The position numbers and the translations under genes were made by a program. This document shows positions 42,786 to 52,617 of a DNA stretch of 64,000 bases, one piece after another (the first letter of the stretch is position 1; the number at the start of each line of letters is the position of its first letter). The notes below the pieces were generated by a model. That model saw nothing but the letters and a program-made list of their open reading frames with translations. It was not told the DNA's origin and made no database searches. Origin of the DNA: Saprospiraceae bacterium (GTDB lineage Bacteria > Bacteroidota > Bacteroidia > Chitinophagales > Saprospiraceae); the NCBI GenBank assembly GCA_016715985.1, contig JADJXD010000001.1, forward strand, positions 2,108,001 to 2,172,000. The letters run 5' to 3'.

Positions 42786-44651
42786 ATGAACAAGGTATGT
42801 ACACTTTTATTTGCTTTATTGCAGCTATTCTCTTCCGTGCAGGAATCGGGCACCATCGAAGGAAAAGTATCGGAAGTTAACAGCGGGGAGCCGATCATAT
42901 TTGCTACAGTAGCACTTTACAAAAACGGAGTATTGGTCAACGGTATTGAAACGGATTTGGATGGGAATTATTTCTTGTCTGAAGTCCAACCCGGTACATA
43001 TGATATGGAAGCAAGCTTGATTGGATACGCCACCCAAAAGCTTAAAAACATAGTAGTAAAGGCAGGAAGGAACAATATTGTCCATTTTCAACTTTCGGAT
43101 GATGCTGTCCTTTTGGATTTAGGACTAAAGGTCGTACAATACAATGTTAAATTAATAGAAATTGATAACACAACAACCGGAATAACCACTGCAGACAACA
43201 TACGGAAATTACCTACAAAAAATGTCGATGCCATTGCTGCCACAAGTGTTGGAGTATCATCAGCTGGAGACATATCTATCAGAGGATCAAGATCAGCAGA
43301 AACAGTTTATTTTATAGATGGCGTTCGGGTCACTTCCGGTGCCATTGAAGAAAAAATACATGAAGAAACAAGTCAGGCTGGTCTGGTTACTGCGGGCGAG
43401 TGGAATGATCTCAATAATTGGGAGAAATGGTCGGAATTGCTGAAACAGGACGAATTCAAATACATGAATAAATATTGGGGAATCTACACCCATCATCGGT
43501 ATCCGGTTTTTGTCACAAATGAAGATAATAATCCGATAGCTGGCGTTTCTGTCTATCTGAAAAATCATAAGGATAGCATCGTTTGGAGAGCTGTCACGGA
43601 TATACATGGTCGTGCTGAACTTTTTGATATTTCCGATCAGCCAAAACCCCGTCTTTCCCTACATTATGAATATGAAGAGATAAAAAACAAACTGACCCTC
43701 CATAATGAAAATAAAGACCAGGGAACCAACATAAAATTAAAAACTGCTTGTACATCTACGACAAAAGCAAACATTGCATTCGTAGTAGATGCTACCGGTT
43801 CTATGAGCGATGAAATTAATTTTCTTAAATCTGATCTCGCTTCTGTGATTGAAAGTATTGAGACAAGAAACAGAGATGTCTCGATCAGTTATAGTAGTGT
43901 TTTCTATCGGGACAAAGGGGACACTTATGTTACGAGAGCACAGGATTTTACAAAGGATGAGCGCCAATTGATTTCATTCATTGGCAATCAAAGTGCCTGC
44001 GGCGGTGGTGATTTTGCTGAAGCTGTGGATTCCGCACTTATACATACTCTGGATTTGTCATGGGAAGTTGATGCAGAAGTTAAATTGATTTTCCTAATTC
44101 TGGATGCGCCACCACATCTGCAACAAATAGAGAAATACAAAAAAGCAGTAATTAAAGCAGCAAATATGGGGATAAAAATTATACCTGTTACAGGAAGTGG
44201 CATCAACAGAGAGACCGATTTTTTAATGAAGTTTACGGCTATACTTACGAATGGCACTTATGCTTTTATTACCAATCACAGCGGAATCGGTGGAGATCAT
44301 TTAGCTCCTGTTCATGATGAATATGAAGTTGAAAAACTGAACGAGCTCCTGACAAGGGTCATCAATGGATATCTGTACAGCTCGCCATGTGAGCAGATTC
44401 TTGTCGATGATAAAAACAAGGTTACTATTTATCCTAATCCTGCCAAAGATGTAATCAATATTACGGTTTCAGAAGGTGATCTGAAAAAAGTTGAAACATT
44501 GAGTAATTCCGGACAAATATTGATCAGCCCAAAAGTAACAGATGAAGAGAGCATAAGTGTAAATATCAGCAACCTGATTTCCGGGCAATATTTTGTAAAA
44601 TTAACTTTTGCTGAGAAAGTAATTACAAAATCATTCATTAAGATAGATTGA
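42786..44651 (+). CDS. CarboxypepD_reg / TonB-plug / vWA / T9SS fusion protein
   Basis: 621 residues. Signal peptide ~1-20; carboxypeptidase-regulatory-like domain ~22-105 (GTIEGKVSEVNSGEPIIFAT); a stretch ~130-182 matching the plug of SusC-type TonB receptors (TADNIRKLPTKNVDAIAAT, ISIRGSRSAETVYFIDGVRV) but no barrel; a second regulatory-like domain ~240-315; a vWA domain ~327-515 with MIDAS DATGSMS at 335-341; and a T9SS sorting domain from IYPNPAKDVINI. So a receptor-type N-terminus has been joined to a secreted adhesion-like vWA protein. It probably acts at the cell surface; ligand unknown. Confidence 0.85.
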   Translation: MNKVCTLLFALLQLFSSVQESGTIEGKVSEVNSGEPIIFATVALYKNGVLVNGIETDLDGNYFLSEVQPGTYDMEASLIGYATQKLKNIVVKAGRNNIVHFQLSDDAVLLDLGLKVVQYNVKLIEIDNTTTGITTADNIRKLPTKNVDAIAATSVGVSSAGDISIRGSRSAETVYFIDGVRVTSGAIEEKIHEETSQAGLVTAGEWNDLNNWEKWSELLKQDEFKYMNKYWGIYTHHRYPVFVTNEDNNPIAGVSVYLKNHKDSIVWRAVTDIHGRAELFDISDQPKPRLSLHYEYEEIKNKLTLHNENKDQGTNIKLKTACTSTTKANIAFVVDATGSMSDEINFLKSDLASVIESIETRNRDVSISYSSVFYRDKGDTYVTRAQDFTKDERQLISFIGNQSACGGGDFAEAVDSALIHTLDLSWEVDAEVKLIFLILDAPPHLQQIEKYKKAVIKAANMGIKIIPVTGSGINRETDFLMKFTAILTNGTYAFITNHSGIGGDHLAPVHDEYEVEKLNELLTRVINGYLYSSPCEQILVDDKNKVTIYPNPAKDVINITVSEGDLKKVETLSNSGQILISPKVTDEESISVNISNLISGQYFVKLTFAEKVITKSFIKID

Positions 44652-44970
44652 GGGTGTTGAATCGTGTAATTGTTTATTTGTTGAGTTGCTTATTTGTTGA
44701 ATTGTTGGATTTGTGGATTGGCTAAGTAGTTGAAGTTGCTATTTACGGATTTGCCTGTCCACTTGGTATTGCTAAGTTGATGGCTTTTTTTGATATACCT
44801 TTTGTGCTTCCCGGCCAAAAGGTATATTAAAATAAGCGGAATTTTAAAAGGGTTATAATTGTTATGTTAGTTTAATCACTTATTTGTTTAATAATGGCGA
44901 CTGATACAGTCAATAAAGTGCACCTCTCTTTCACTAGTCCGCTCGCTTGAATGATACACTTGGTCTATTA
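44652..44970. other. Spacer between convergent genes
   Basis: TTTGTTGAATTGTT-type low-complexity repeats at its start and a strong hairpin at 44793-44827. No gene seen. Confidence 0.4.
44793..44827. terminator. Bidirectional hairpin terminator
   Basis: Perfect 12-bp arms ATATACCTTTTG/CAAAAGGTATAT with an 11-nt loop, flanked by T and A runs, between the convergent vWA and WG-repeat genes. Confidence 0.7.
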
Positions 44971-44973
44971 TGC

Positions 44974-47826
44974 CTAATGAATATAGTGATAATGATAAAT
45001 CGAACGCTGTTTAATATCATCGAATCTATGATGTATAAAAAATTTGTACTTAGGAAAATATTCTACATCAAAATGTTTTGCTTCAAATAATTTTTCTCCT
45101 ATAAAACTATAAACCAAGATGCATCGATACTTATCTTCGATATAGACAAAGCCATTTTCGTAATCAATTTTATATATAGATCCTACAACCGATGATATAG
45201 GCGTTTTATTTTTTTCTACAAATGTCAATAAATCGTCTTCGATTTGGATTGTTATTTCTCGCGTCAAAAAATAATGTCTTTGTTTGTTGAGCCTGAGTAA
45301 AGGTAAACTTACAGGCACTAGTTCACTTCCATTGAATGTATATTCTTTACCATCCTTTTTGACCCATAACTGATCATTTTTTACTACTGCATCGTCTACA
45401 TCAACATAACTATTAATATCTCCAGTAAACACCCTAGAACCACCAGAGTGTAAGGAAGCATATAGATAATTATTTCCATTATCACCGTACTCAAAATCGT
45501 CAAGAAAATTTCCTTTGAGATCATAAAAATAAAATTTACTAAAACCATCGTCGCTATTACGACACTTTTTTACAATAATCTTTCCTAAATGATCAAACTT
45601 AAGTTCACAATCAGATAAAGGTATTAGTAATCTTCCCATGGTGTCAATTAAACAAAACAACCTTTCAGAGCTATCCACATTTTTATATTTCATAGCTATC
45701 GCGACCCCATATTTGAAACTTGTCCAATAATCGTTTTTACTATAAATTAATGGAATAACTTGTCTTCCTTCTTTGTCAATGTAGCCCAAATCATAACAGT
45801 CAATTTTAACTCGTCGATTATAATAATATGTATGAGTTTCAGGATATAAGACTGTATTATCAATCTGAATGTTGGCTCTTTTATTCAAATCCAGGCAAAT
45901 AGATTTTTCATCGGTCAACATAACACAAATCAACGAATCGAGAATTGTGGCTTGGGCAAGATTTTTTCTATCCAAGAAATTTTGCTTTGTTTGAGTTGTA
46001 TGTAAAGGATCAAATTCTAATAAAAATTGATAGACTTTATAATCTTGAGGATTTTCGATTATATTAGAGAAATTTAACTCCACTATATGAAATGAAAAAG
46101 TATCTCTGATTCCCATATAAACAGAATATGAATCGACCATATTTTTATGATGCCAAAGTGCAACATTCTTGAGCGCAAAATTTGGATCCAAATTTTCAAG
46201 ATTCATAACTCCCTTAAATCCAAAGATTTCAAATAGGAGCCTTCCGTTTTCTATGAAAGGAAATATACCACATTCAATACCGTTGTATGTTGCATAGAAG
46301 TTTTTATAGCTATGGTCATAATTTCCATTTAGTTTTTTAAATGATTGGTCATAGATATTTATATCACCAGTATCGTAATCTTTTGAATAAAAATACTTTT
46401 TGCCTTGAAAAGTAAGTGGATTTAATTTCCCATTGCCAAATTTTCCAAGTTCACCATTTAAGTAATGATACACAATAACATCATTACCGATATAAATAAA
46501 GAAAATATCGTTGCCAATATATTTAAAATCATAAACACCATCATATATGAAAAATGGCTCCTTCCCACATTTTGAATAAAAATAATGCCCATTTTCAAAC
46601 TCAAACTCAATTATATTGTACTTCCCATTTTCATATTCATACATTTTAATAGATCTGAAATTGTAAATCTTTTTCTTTGTCAATTCGAGAAAATAAAATG
46701 AGTCCTGACACAAACTGAAAAACAACTCGCCATTTATTTGACTATTGGGATTGTAATTTTCTTCACTTTCGGTTGCTACTGAAGCTATTTTATTAAAGTT
46801 CTTGTCAAAATAAATGATACTATCTTCTTGACGGAAATGATATCCATCTTTATTAGAAAAAAAACTCTCACTTGCAGATGTCTCGAAAATTTGTTTCCCT
46901 TTGGCATCAATATATATTATTCTTCTATTTTGGCCAATCCTTGCATGCCCATGATCATTGATACCTTCTAAATATCCATTTTCGATGGTATAGAAAGCTC
47001 TCCCTGAAGTATCCATTAAGATGATATTTGTATCATTGGTCAGAGAAAATATTCCTTTTGTAAAGTAAGTTAAACCACCGTATTTTTCAGGCATATCTAT
47101 AGACTTAATATGAGTGTCATTATGAAAAAGATCTATTTTTTGTTTTTGAGTATTTTCAACAAAATAATACCCATCTGTTGCAAGGGTAAAGTATATAGAA
47201 TCAGGAACTTGTTTTATAAATCCATCTTTCTGATTAATAAACATATTGTAAGATTCTTTACAACCAAGTAATAAAAGATTTTCTAACTCTTGCTGACGAT
47301 AATAATACTGGTGATGATTAGGATTGTGTACTTCATAATCTTCCACTTGGCACATTATAAAAGGTGAAATAAATAATCCCGACTGAGAGATCAGAGCTAT
47401 CTTTCCATAATCGTCTGATTCTTCTTCCAGATTCTCAACAAACTTCATTTCACTTTCTTGGTAAATAGTACGTAGCTTACATTTCATAGGATTTAGCAAA
47501 AACTTACCTTGGTGATCCACTATTCCTAACGAATCACTCTTAATTACTATACCTATAGGATTTCTAAAAAATGTAATTTCACCAGTGTAGCGCAGTAAGT
47601 CTTTTACGTTTAATTGTTTTGGTTCAACTTCATAAAAGTTGCTAACCAAAGGAGTTACATTATCAAATATAGGGGTTACAACTATATTATTCCCCAAATC
47701 CCTATATCCCCACAAGTTATCAGGCCCTATAACTGGTTTTATTTTTTCATTTTGCCCTATTGTGAATGTATTCAGAAATGTGACTAAAGTCATCAAGAAG
47801 AAGTATTTAAGTTTTATCTCCAACAT
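44974..47826 (-). CDS. WG-repeat exported protein, large
   Basis: 950 residues. Signal peptide (FFLMTLVTFLNTFTIGQ); the ATG at 47826 or one 11 codons in could be the start. WG-type repeats appear at both ends: DNLWGYRDLGNNIVVTPIFD, IVDHQGKFLLNP, YIDAKGKQIFET, GYIDKEGRQVIPLIY, LIDTMGRLLIPL. The repeat (G-x-I-D-x-x-G-x-x-x-I-P) forms beta-structure in surface or exported proteins. The central part is less regular. No sorting domain is apparent at the C-terminus. Function unknown. Confidence 0.8.
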   Translation of the reverse strand: MLEIKLKYFFLMTLVTFLNTFTIGQNEKIKPVIGPDNLWGYRDLGNNIVVTPIFDNVTPLVSNFYEVEPKQLNVKDLLRYTGEITFFRNPIGIVIKSDSLGIVDHQGKFLLNPMKCKLRTIYQESEMKFVENLEEESDDYGKIALISQSGLFISPFIMCQVEDYEVHNPNHHQYYYRQQELENLLLLGCKESYNMFINQKDGFIKQVPDSIYFTLATDGYYFVENTQKQKIDLFHNDTHIKSIDMPEKYGGLTYFTKGIFSLTNDTNIILMDTSGRAFYTIENGYLEGINDHGHARIGQNRRIIYIDAKGKQIFETSASESFFSNKDGYHFRQEDSIIYFDKNFNKIASVATESEENYNPNSQINGELFFSLCQDSFYFLELTKKKIYNFRSIKMYEYENGKYNIIEFEFENGHYFYSKCGKEPFFIYDGVYDFKYIGNDIFFIYIGNDVIVYHYLNGELGKFGNGKLNPLTFQGKKYFYSKDYDTGDINIYDQSFKKLNGNYDHSYKNFYATYNGIECGIFPFIENGRLLFEIFGFKGVMNLENLDPNFALKNVALWHHKNMVDSYSVYMGIRDTFSFHIVELNFSNIIENPQDYKVYQFLLEFDPLHTTQTKQNFLDRKNLAQATILDSLICVMLTDEKSICLDLNKRANIQIDNTVLYPETHTYYYNRRVKIDCYDLGYIDKEGRQVIPLIYSKNDYWTSFKYGVAIAMKYKNVDSSERLFCLIDTMGRLLIPLSDCELKFDHLGKIIVKKCRNSDDGFSKFYFYDLKGNFLDDFEYGDNGNNYLYASLHSGGSRVFTGDINSYVDVDDAVVKNDQLWVKKDGKEYTFNGSELVPVSLPLLRLNKQRHYFLTREITIQIEDDLLTFVEKNKTPISSVVGSIYKIDYENGFVYIEDKYRCILVYSFIGEKLFEAKHFDVEYFPKYKFFIHHRFDDIKQRSIYHYHYIH

Positions 47827-47917
47827 TATGATTTTTTATAAATGTACAACAAACTTAACGCGTTCTTATAAAAATTATACTTTTTTTTAAACAGTAATTT
47901 AAATAATTCTTTCTCCA

Positions 47918-49105
47918 TCACCCACCATCCATCGGCAACTGATCCCGCAACACCTTAGCCTTCACCAGGCCACTCGCCCGCATGATGGCGTCGGCACCAA
48001 AACGTCTTCTGATCCTGTCCATCTGCTGCATGAGCTGTATGTGCTCCATCGTATCGTCAAACAGATTGATCTGATAATTGCCTTGTACCAGGCCGCTGTA
48101 CTTGACACCGATGAGCCGGATGAGTTGGCGGCGTTCAAATACTTTGTCGAAAAGGTCGAGTACGTGCTGACCGAGTAGTCGATCATTGGCAGTATAGGAT
48201 ATGCTTTTTTGTTTGGTGTAGGTATTGAAGTCGGCGTATCGGATCTTGACGGTGATAGTAGATGCGAGTTTGCCGGAGGCACGCAGCTCAAAGGATAGTT
48301 TATCTGCCATGTCGAGCAGGAGATGTTTCATCAACGTCACATCAAGTGTATCTTCCATAAAGGTGCGCTCCTTGGACATGGACTTTTGTTCATGATACGG
48401 TATGATGGGCGTAAGATCGATGGCATTGGCCTTTTCCCATAAGCTACGTCCGGGCTTCCCGAATTCACGCTCGAGCAGGCGGACAGGTATCTGACTGAGT
48501 GTCTCGATCGTACGTACACCCATGAAGTTGAGTTTTTTGTGCGTTTGGTCTCCTACGCCGGGTATCTTGCCGACGGGTAGCGGTGCCAGAAATCCTTTTT
48601 CCGTACCATTGGGTATGTATTTGGTGCCGTTGGGTTTTGCCTCGCCGGTGCCTACTTTGGAGACGGTTTTATTGACAGAGAGACCGAATGAGATCGGAAG
48701 TCCCGATTCTTTGATGACTTTCTGACGCAATTCTGATGACCATTTGAAGCAGCCGAAATGTTTATCCATACCTGTCAGGTCGAGATAAAACTCGTCGATA
48801 GATGCCTTCTCATACACGGGTGCTTCTTCAGCGACGATGTCCGTGACGATGCCCGAATATTTGGAATAGCTGTCCATGTCGCCCTTGATGATGATAGCTT
48901 GCGGACAGAGCCGGAGTGCCATCTTCATAGGCATGGCAGAGTGTACGCCAAAGCGGCGTGCCTCGTAGCTGCATGACGCGACGACACCGCGGTTGGACGT
49001 ACCGCCGATGAGTAGCGGCTTGCCGAGCAGACTGCTGTTTTTGAGACACTCGACCGATACGAAGAAGGAGTCGAGATCAAGATGGAGGATAGCACGATCG
49101 TACAT
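47918..49105 (-). CDS. dinB: DNA polymerase IV (Y family)
   Basis: 395 residues, full length. LHLDLDSFFVSVE carries the first catalytic aspartates and the steric-gate aromatic residue; SIDEFYLDLTG carries the second acidic pair; KPNGTKYIPNG and KIPGVGDQTHKKL (helix-hairpin-helix) follow; the little-finger domain ends in QINLFDD, matching the QxxLF clamp-binding motif. It performs error-prone translesion synthesis, probably with DnaE2 encoded at 6055-8994. GC is higher than in its flanks. Upstream DNA carries repeats related to those around dnaE2. Confidence 0.95.
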   Translation of the reverse strand: MYDRAILHLDLDSFFVSVECLKNSSLLGKPLLIGGTSNRGVVASCSYEARRFGVHSAMPMKMALRLCPQAIIIKGDMDSYSKYSGIVTDIVAEEAPVYEKASIDEFYLDLTGMDKHFGCFKWSSELRQKVIKESGLPISFGLSVNKTVSKVGTGEAKPNGTKYIPNGTEKGFLAPLPVGKIPGVGDQTHKKLNFMGVRTIETLSQIPVRLLEREFGKPGRSLWEKANAIDLTPIIPYHEQKSMSKERTFMEDTLDVTLMKHLLLDMADKLSFELRASGKLASTITVKIRYADFNTYTKQKSISYTANDRLLGQHVLDLFDKVFERRQLIRLIGVKYSGLVQGNYQINLFDDTMEHIQLMQQMDRIRRRFGADAIMRASGLVKAKVLRDQLPMDGG

Positions 49106-49108
49106 TTT

Positions 49109-49140
49109 TAATTACGAATTTTGAATTAGGAATTACGAAT
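49109..49140. repeat. AATTACGAATT short repeats upstream of dinB
   Basis: Iterated AATTACGAATTTTGAATTAG words, same repeat family as those flanking dnaE2. Confidence 0.45.
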
Positions 49141-49481
49141 TTTTTTCATGAGAGATCAATAATTTTCAAATTAATACATTTCCAAATTTAATCCGTTCGT
49201 CGTTCAGATCATTTTTTAAGTTGTTGATGGTTCTATAATTTCCAAATTAAATCATTTCCAAATTAAATCATCATTCGATTGTTCGTAATTTCCGACATAA
49301 TATCGTCGCAATATACGACATTATTAGATTGCCCGCCAAAAAATTGTAAAAAATATTTACTGCAAAATTTAAAAAAGAGAGATATCCTTCATTCGTCTAA
49401 AGTATGATAGAATATAAATGACATCATATTCAGGAACTAAATCAACCACCAATCCGTTTATTCGATTCAAATAAAAATATT
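49141..49481. other. Upstream region of dinB and of phd, with direct repeats
   Basis: AT-rich. TTTCCAAATTAAATCA is repeated near 49245-49270. A candidate operator sits at 49305-49319. No gene. Confidence 0.4.
49305..49319. promoter_or_regulatory. Candidate GTCG-N7-CGAC operator near dinB
   Basis: GTCGCAATATACGAC, within a cluster of CGACAT/ATGTCG words at 49293-49322. It resembles the site at 9501-9514 upstream of the dnaE2 cluster; possible S24-regulator site. Confidence 0.3.
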
Positions 49482-49688
49482 ATGGCAAGTGTAATAGATG
49501 TGAAGACTTTGAGTAAGAAGCAGCAGTACGAATTAGTTATTGACATACTCAAATACAATCAAGAATTGAAATCTGAATTTCAGAAAATTGTGCCCATCGA
49601 AGACGATGAATTATCTATGGAATACATTGAAAAACTCATAGAACAGGATTTTGAAAGATATGATGAAGTATTTAGAAAGTTGGCATGA
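49482..49688 (+). CDS. Phd-like antitoxin partner of Doc
   Basis: 68 residues: SVIDVKTLSKKQQYELVIDI then an acidic C-terminal half (EDDELSMEYIEKLIEQDFERYDEVF) of the kind that wraps a Fic/Doc toxin. It overlaps the doc gene by 4 bp (ATGA). The gene is intact, whereas doc is interrupted. Confidence 0.7.
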   Translation: MASVIDVKTLSKKQQYELVIDILKYNQELKSEFQKIVPIEDDELSMEYIEKLIEQDFERYDEVFRKLA

Positions 49689-50036
49689 GGTATCTGACAA
49701 AAACTATAGTGGTAGCAATCAACAAAAAAACGATTCTATCTCATGGTGATAACTTTATTGAACCACATAATTATTTGAACGAACAAAATCTTGATTATTT
49801 ATTAGAAATAGTCCATGCAGAAATGTTTGGTGAGCCTCTTTACCCCAACCTAAGTGACAAAGCAGGCTTATATATGTATAATATTATAGCCAACCACATA
49901 TTTCAAGACGGTAACAAGCGTACAGGTCTCGAAGCTGCCATAGTATTTCTTAGAATAAATGGATTCAATATTTCCCAGAATTTGCATCTAAATGATCTTT
50001 ACGACTTCACCATCAAAGTCGCTTCAGGCGAATTTA

Positions 50037-50262
50037 GTGCTCTGTCCAGATAAATAACTTAATGAAATGTTGTTCTTTTTCCAAATATCTGCGTTAAAAA
50101 TACTCGCCGTTCATTGATCATTTAAAAGATGTAGTCTAAGCTGTGGCACGGCGTCCACAGTTCAGAGCTAAAATCGTTTGCGACGATTTCTTCACGCTCT
50201 TCTTCTTGATCTTTAAAAAAATAACTGCCATTATAATTTAACTCTTTATCTTGACAGAGCAC
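50037..50262. mobile_element. MITE B (IS630-type, 226 bp)
   Basis: Inverted ends GTGCTCTGTCCAGATAAA and GTGCTCTGTCAAGATAAA, flanked by TA (50035-50036, 50263-50264). It shares ends and a GCGTTAAAAATACTCGCCG segment with MITE A (23621-23780) but has a longer middle with a TCGTTTGCGACGATTT-like hairpin. Inserted in doc. Confidence 0.85.
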
Positions 50263-50264
50263 TA

Positions 50265-51269
50265 GTGCTCTGACTAGATAAAGAACTAAATTAAAATTTG
50301 ATATTTATTAGCCATTTTGCATCTTGCTATGTCAGTTGTGAATGACCATGATATTTTAGTTGATGCTTTATTTCTTTTCTCTTGCCATGCGAATACTTCT
50401 ACCTTCATCTCTCCTCTATTGTTGCGATTTTTCTCCTAAGACATTGACGACTCACTGATGAAAATTCTATTTCAGCCATATTGAGCCAACTGGCATGTTT
50501 GGGTGTAAATTGAAAATCCATTTTCCTGTTTAGTTCTCCAGCTCTTTGCACTGGCAGGTTTTCATAAAACGATCCTTTGGTATGCGTGTTCAAGTTATCT
50601 TGAATGACGATTATTTTCTCCTTATCTTGATAATGTTCTCTTTCCAGCCAATCCATAAACTTAGCATAATCCGCTTTTGTTCTTGTCTCACTTGGCTAAA
50701 TATTCACCATTTATCGGTCCTAAACACCAGGATTTTTCTAACCAAGGCTTAAGTTGGCTTTTTTTAAAACACTTCGTATCGTTTCATATGAAACAGTCTC
50801 AAAATTACTTAACTCTACAAACTTTGACCCAATAAGACGAATTGTCCATCGACTATTACCATCCTCAGGATCGCTACAGGCAATACTCGTAATTATTGCT
50901 TCTTCATGCTCTTTTATCTTTCTTAAATGAGTACATGGTCTAGGCTTTTCATCCAGAGAACTCAGGCCTTCTTCGAGATACTTATTCTTTATTTCATACA
51001 CTGTCACAAAACTAAGACCTACTACTTTAGCAATTTCTTTGGGCTCTACCTTCTGATGCAAACTTAAAAGTACTTGAACCCTTTTCAATTTACGACCTGG
51101 TAGTTTACCAGAACTTTTTAAACTTTGAAGTAACTCCAGATCGTCTTCGGGTAATTCAATAAATGAATGTTGTCGTGCCATATTTTCTTATTTTTAGAAC
51201 CTGCACAAACATATAAAAAATATTTTATATATAATATTTTTCTTTTGTTTTTTTATCTAGTCAGAGCAC
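50265..51269. mobile_element. IS630-family element, defective (1005 bp)
   Basis: Inverted ends GTGCTCTGACTAGATAAA on both sides, flanked by TA (50263-50264, 51270-51271); the left TA is shared with the MITE B end. It contains one reverse-strand transposase gene with a central deletion. Confidence 0.9.
50405..51181 (-). pseudogene. IS630-family transposase, internally deleted
   Basis: N-terminal 147 codons carry the HTH region (VEPKEIAKVVGLSFVTVYEI). A frame-broken junction then reads PWLEKSWCLGPINGEYLA and jumps to ETRTKADYAKFMDWLE, skipping about 100 residues that normally include the first catalytic Asp. The C-terminal part has VIQDNLNTHTKGSF and SWLNMAEIEFS with the second Asp and the Glu. 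It cannot encode an active transposase. Confidence 0.88.
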
Positions 51270-51427
51270 TAGTCTTGAAGAATGTCAGAAATGGTTTGAT
51301 AATCACATTGTAAAAGAGTATCTGTCCTGAGTACGGTTTTCGTAAACATCTCGCTAAAATCGCAAAAATTATTCCGTTATTATCGACATTTAATTGACGC
51401 TATTTACAGCATTGTATAATATTTCTC

Positions 51428-51435
51428 TATATTTG
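51428..51435 (+). promoter_or_regulatory. Bacteroidota -7 box
   Basis: TATATTTG, 36 nt before the ATG at 51472; places the start of the glycosylase there rather than at 51394. Confidence 0.5.
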
Positions 51436-51471
51436 CCGTGCAGTAATAATCAATTTCCTCAAGATAATACA

Positions 51472-52578
51472 ATGGCCGAATTACTCAAACACATATATAA
51501 TACATCATTTTTTGATACCTACTCAGATGTTTTATCAGAACGGATACCCGGATTTGACAATGATCTTTTTATGGCTCATTTCGCTACGCGGCATTGGGAG
51601 TCGCTGGAGCTGAAACAAAGAATGGCTTATCTGGCACAGATCACGAATAAATTGCTTCCTGAGCCGTATCCTGAAAAAGTTGAAACCATACTCCGACTTA
51701 TAGACGATTTGCGAAAGCGAGGTGTAAAGGACCAAAATCTGGAATATATCTTTCTGGCAGATATTATTACCGAACACGGTTTGCATGATCTGAAGACATC
51801 TATTCACGCCATAGAACATATCACACAGTTTACCAGTTTTGAATTTGCAGGCAGGCCATTTTTCATACAATATCCGTCAGAAATGATGGAACAAATGTTA
51901 ACTTGGGCCAGCCATCCTAATGCCAATGTGCGTCGCTATGCATCAGAAGGCTGTCGTCCCAGACTGCCCTGGGGTTTACAACTCAAACAATTCGTAGCGG
52001 ATCCTTCACCCATCCTACCCATTCTGGAACAACTCAAAGAAGACCCTTCAGAATACGTCCGCAAAAGTGTAGCCAATAATCTCAACGACATCTCCAAAGA
52101 TCATCCGCATATCGTCATAAACTTTATCAGAAAGTGGCATGGCACCAATGACAAAACAGACAAAATGCTGCGGCAGGCAGCCCGTACACTGCTTAAGACC
52201 GGCAACTCTGAAGCTTTGTCACTTTTTGGCAATCATCAGCATATCCGTTTTGAGCTCAGTGATTTTTCTATCAATAAAAAGACACTGCAAATCGGTAGTG
52301 AATTAACCTTCAGTTTTGCACTCTGCAATACTGACAATTGCAGTGCCGCATTTCGTATAGAATATATTATCCGATTTATGAAAGCTAACGGACAGCTTTC
52401 CGGAAAAATCTTTAAAATAACAGATAAATTTCTGGAGCTACATCAGAAAGTAGCTTTTAGTAAAAAGCATCGGTTTGCAGACCTTACCACCAGAAAGCAT
52501 TATCCCGGACTTCATCAGATTGCTATTGTTATCAATGGTGCAGAAGTAAATTCATTAGATTTCAGTCTTTCTTTATAA
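51472..52578 (+). CDS. DNA alkylation repair protein, AlkC/AlkD-like
   Basis: About 368 residues. HEAT-like helical repeats with RRYASEGCRPRLPWGLQL and YVRKSVANNLNDISKDHP, the signature of the AlkC branch of HEAT-fold DNA glycosylases, followed by a beta-sandwich C-terminal domain (LTFSFALCNTDNCSAAFRIE). AlkC-type enzymes remove N3-methylated purines and related lesions. It lies 39 nt upstream of the S24 regulator on the same strand, fitting a DNA-damage role. Confidence 0.9.
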   Translation: MAELLKHIYNTSFFDTYSDVLSERIPGFDNDLFMAHFATRHWESLELKQRMAYLAQITNKLLPEPYPEKVETILRLIDDLRKRGVKDQNLEYIFLADIITEHGLHDLKTSIHAIEHITQFTSFEFAGRPFFIQYPSEMMEQMLTWASHPNANVRRYASEGCRPRLPWGLQLKQFVADPSPILPILEQLKEDPSEYVRKSVANNLNDISKDHPHIVINFIRKWHGTNDKTDKMLRQAARTLLKTGNSEALSLFGNHQHIRFELSDFSINKKTLQIGSELTFSFALCNTDNCSAAFRIEYIIRFMKANGQLSGKIFKITDKFLELHQKVAFSKKHRFADLTTRKHYPGLHQIAIVINGAEVNSLDFSLSL

Positions 52579-52617
52579 TCTTCAAATTGTCAATCCAACA
52601 AATCAACATTAAATACT

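Larger units (their letters stand above)
49685..51330 (+). pseudogene. doc: Doc/Fic toxin gene interrupted by MITE and IS630
   Basis: Residues 1-117 read from 49685 include the Fic motif HIFQDGNKRTGLEAA, then GEF; the frame then enters a MITE tip and stops as SALSR. The missing tail resumes beyond the insertions: with 50037-51271 removed and one TA kept, the frame continues SLEECQKWFDNHIVKEYLS to a stop at 51328-51330, giving a 136-residue Doc. The truncated form keeps the active site, so partial activity cannot be excluded. Confidence 0.88.
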
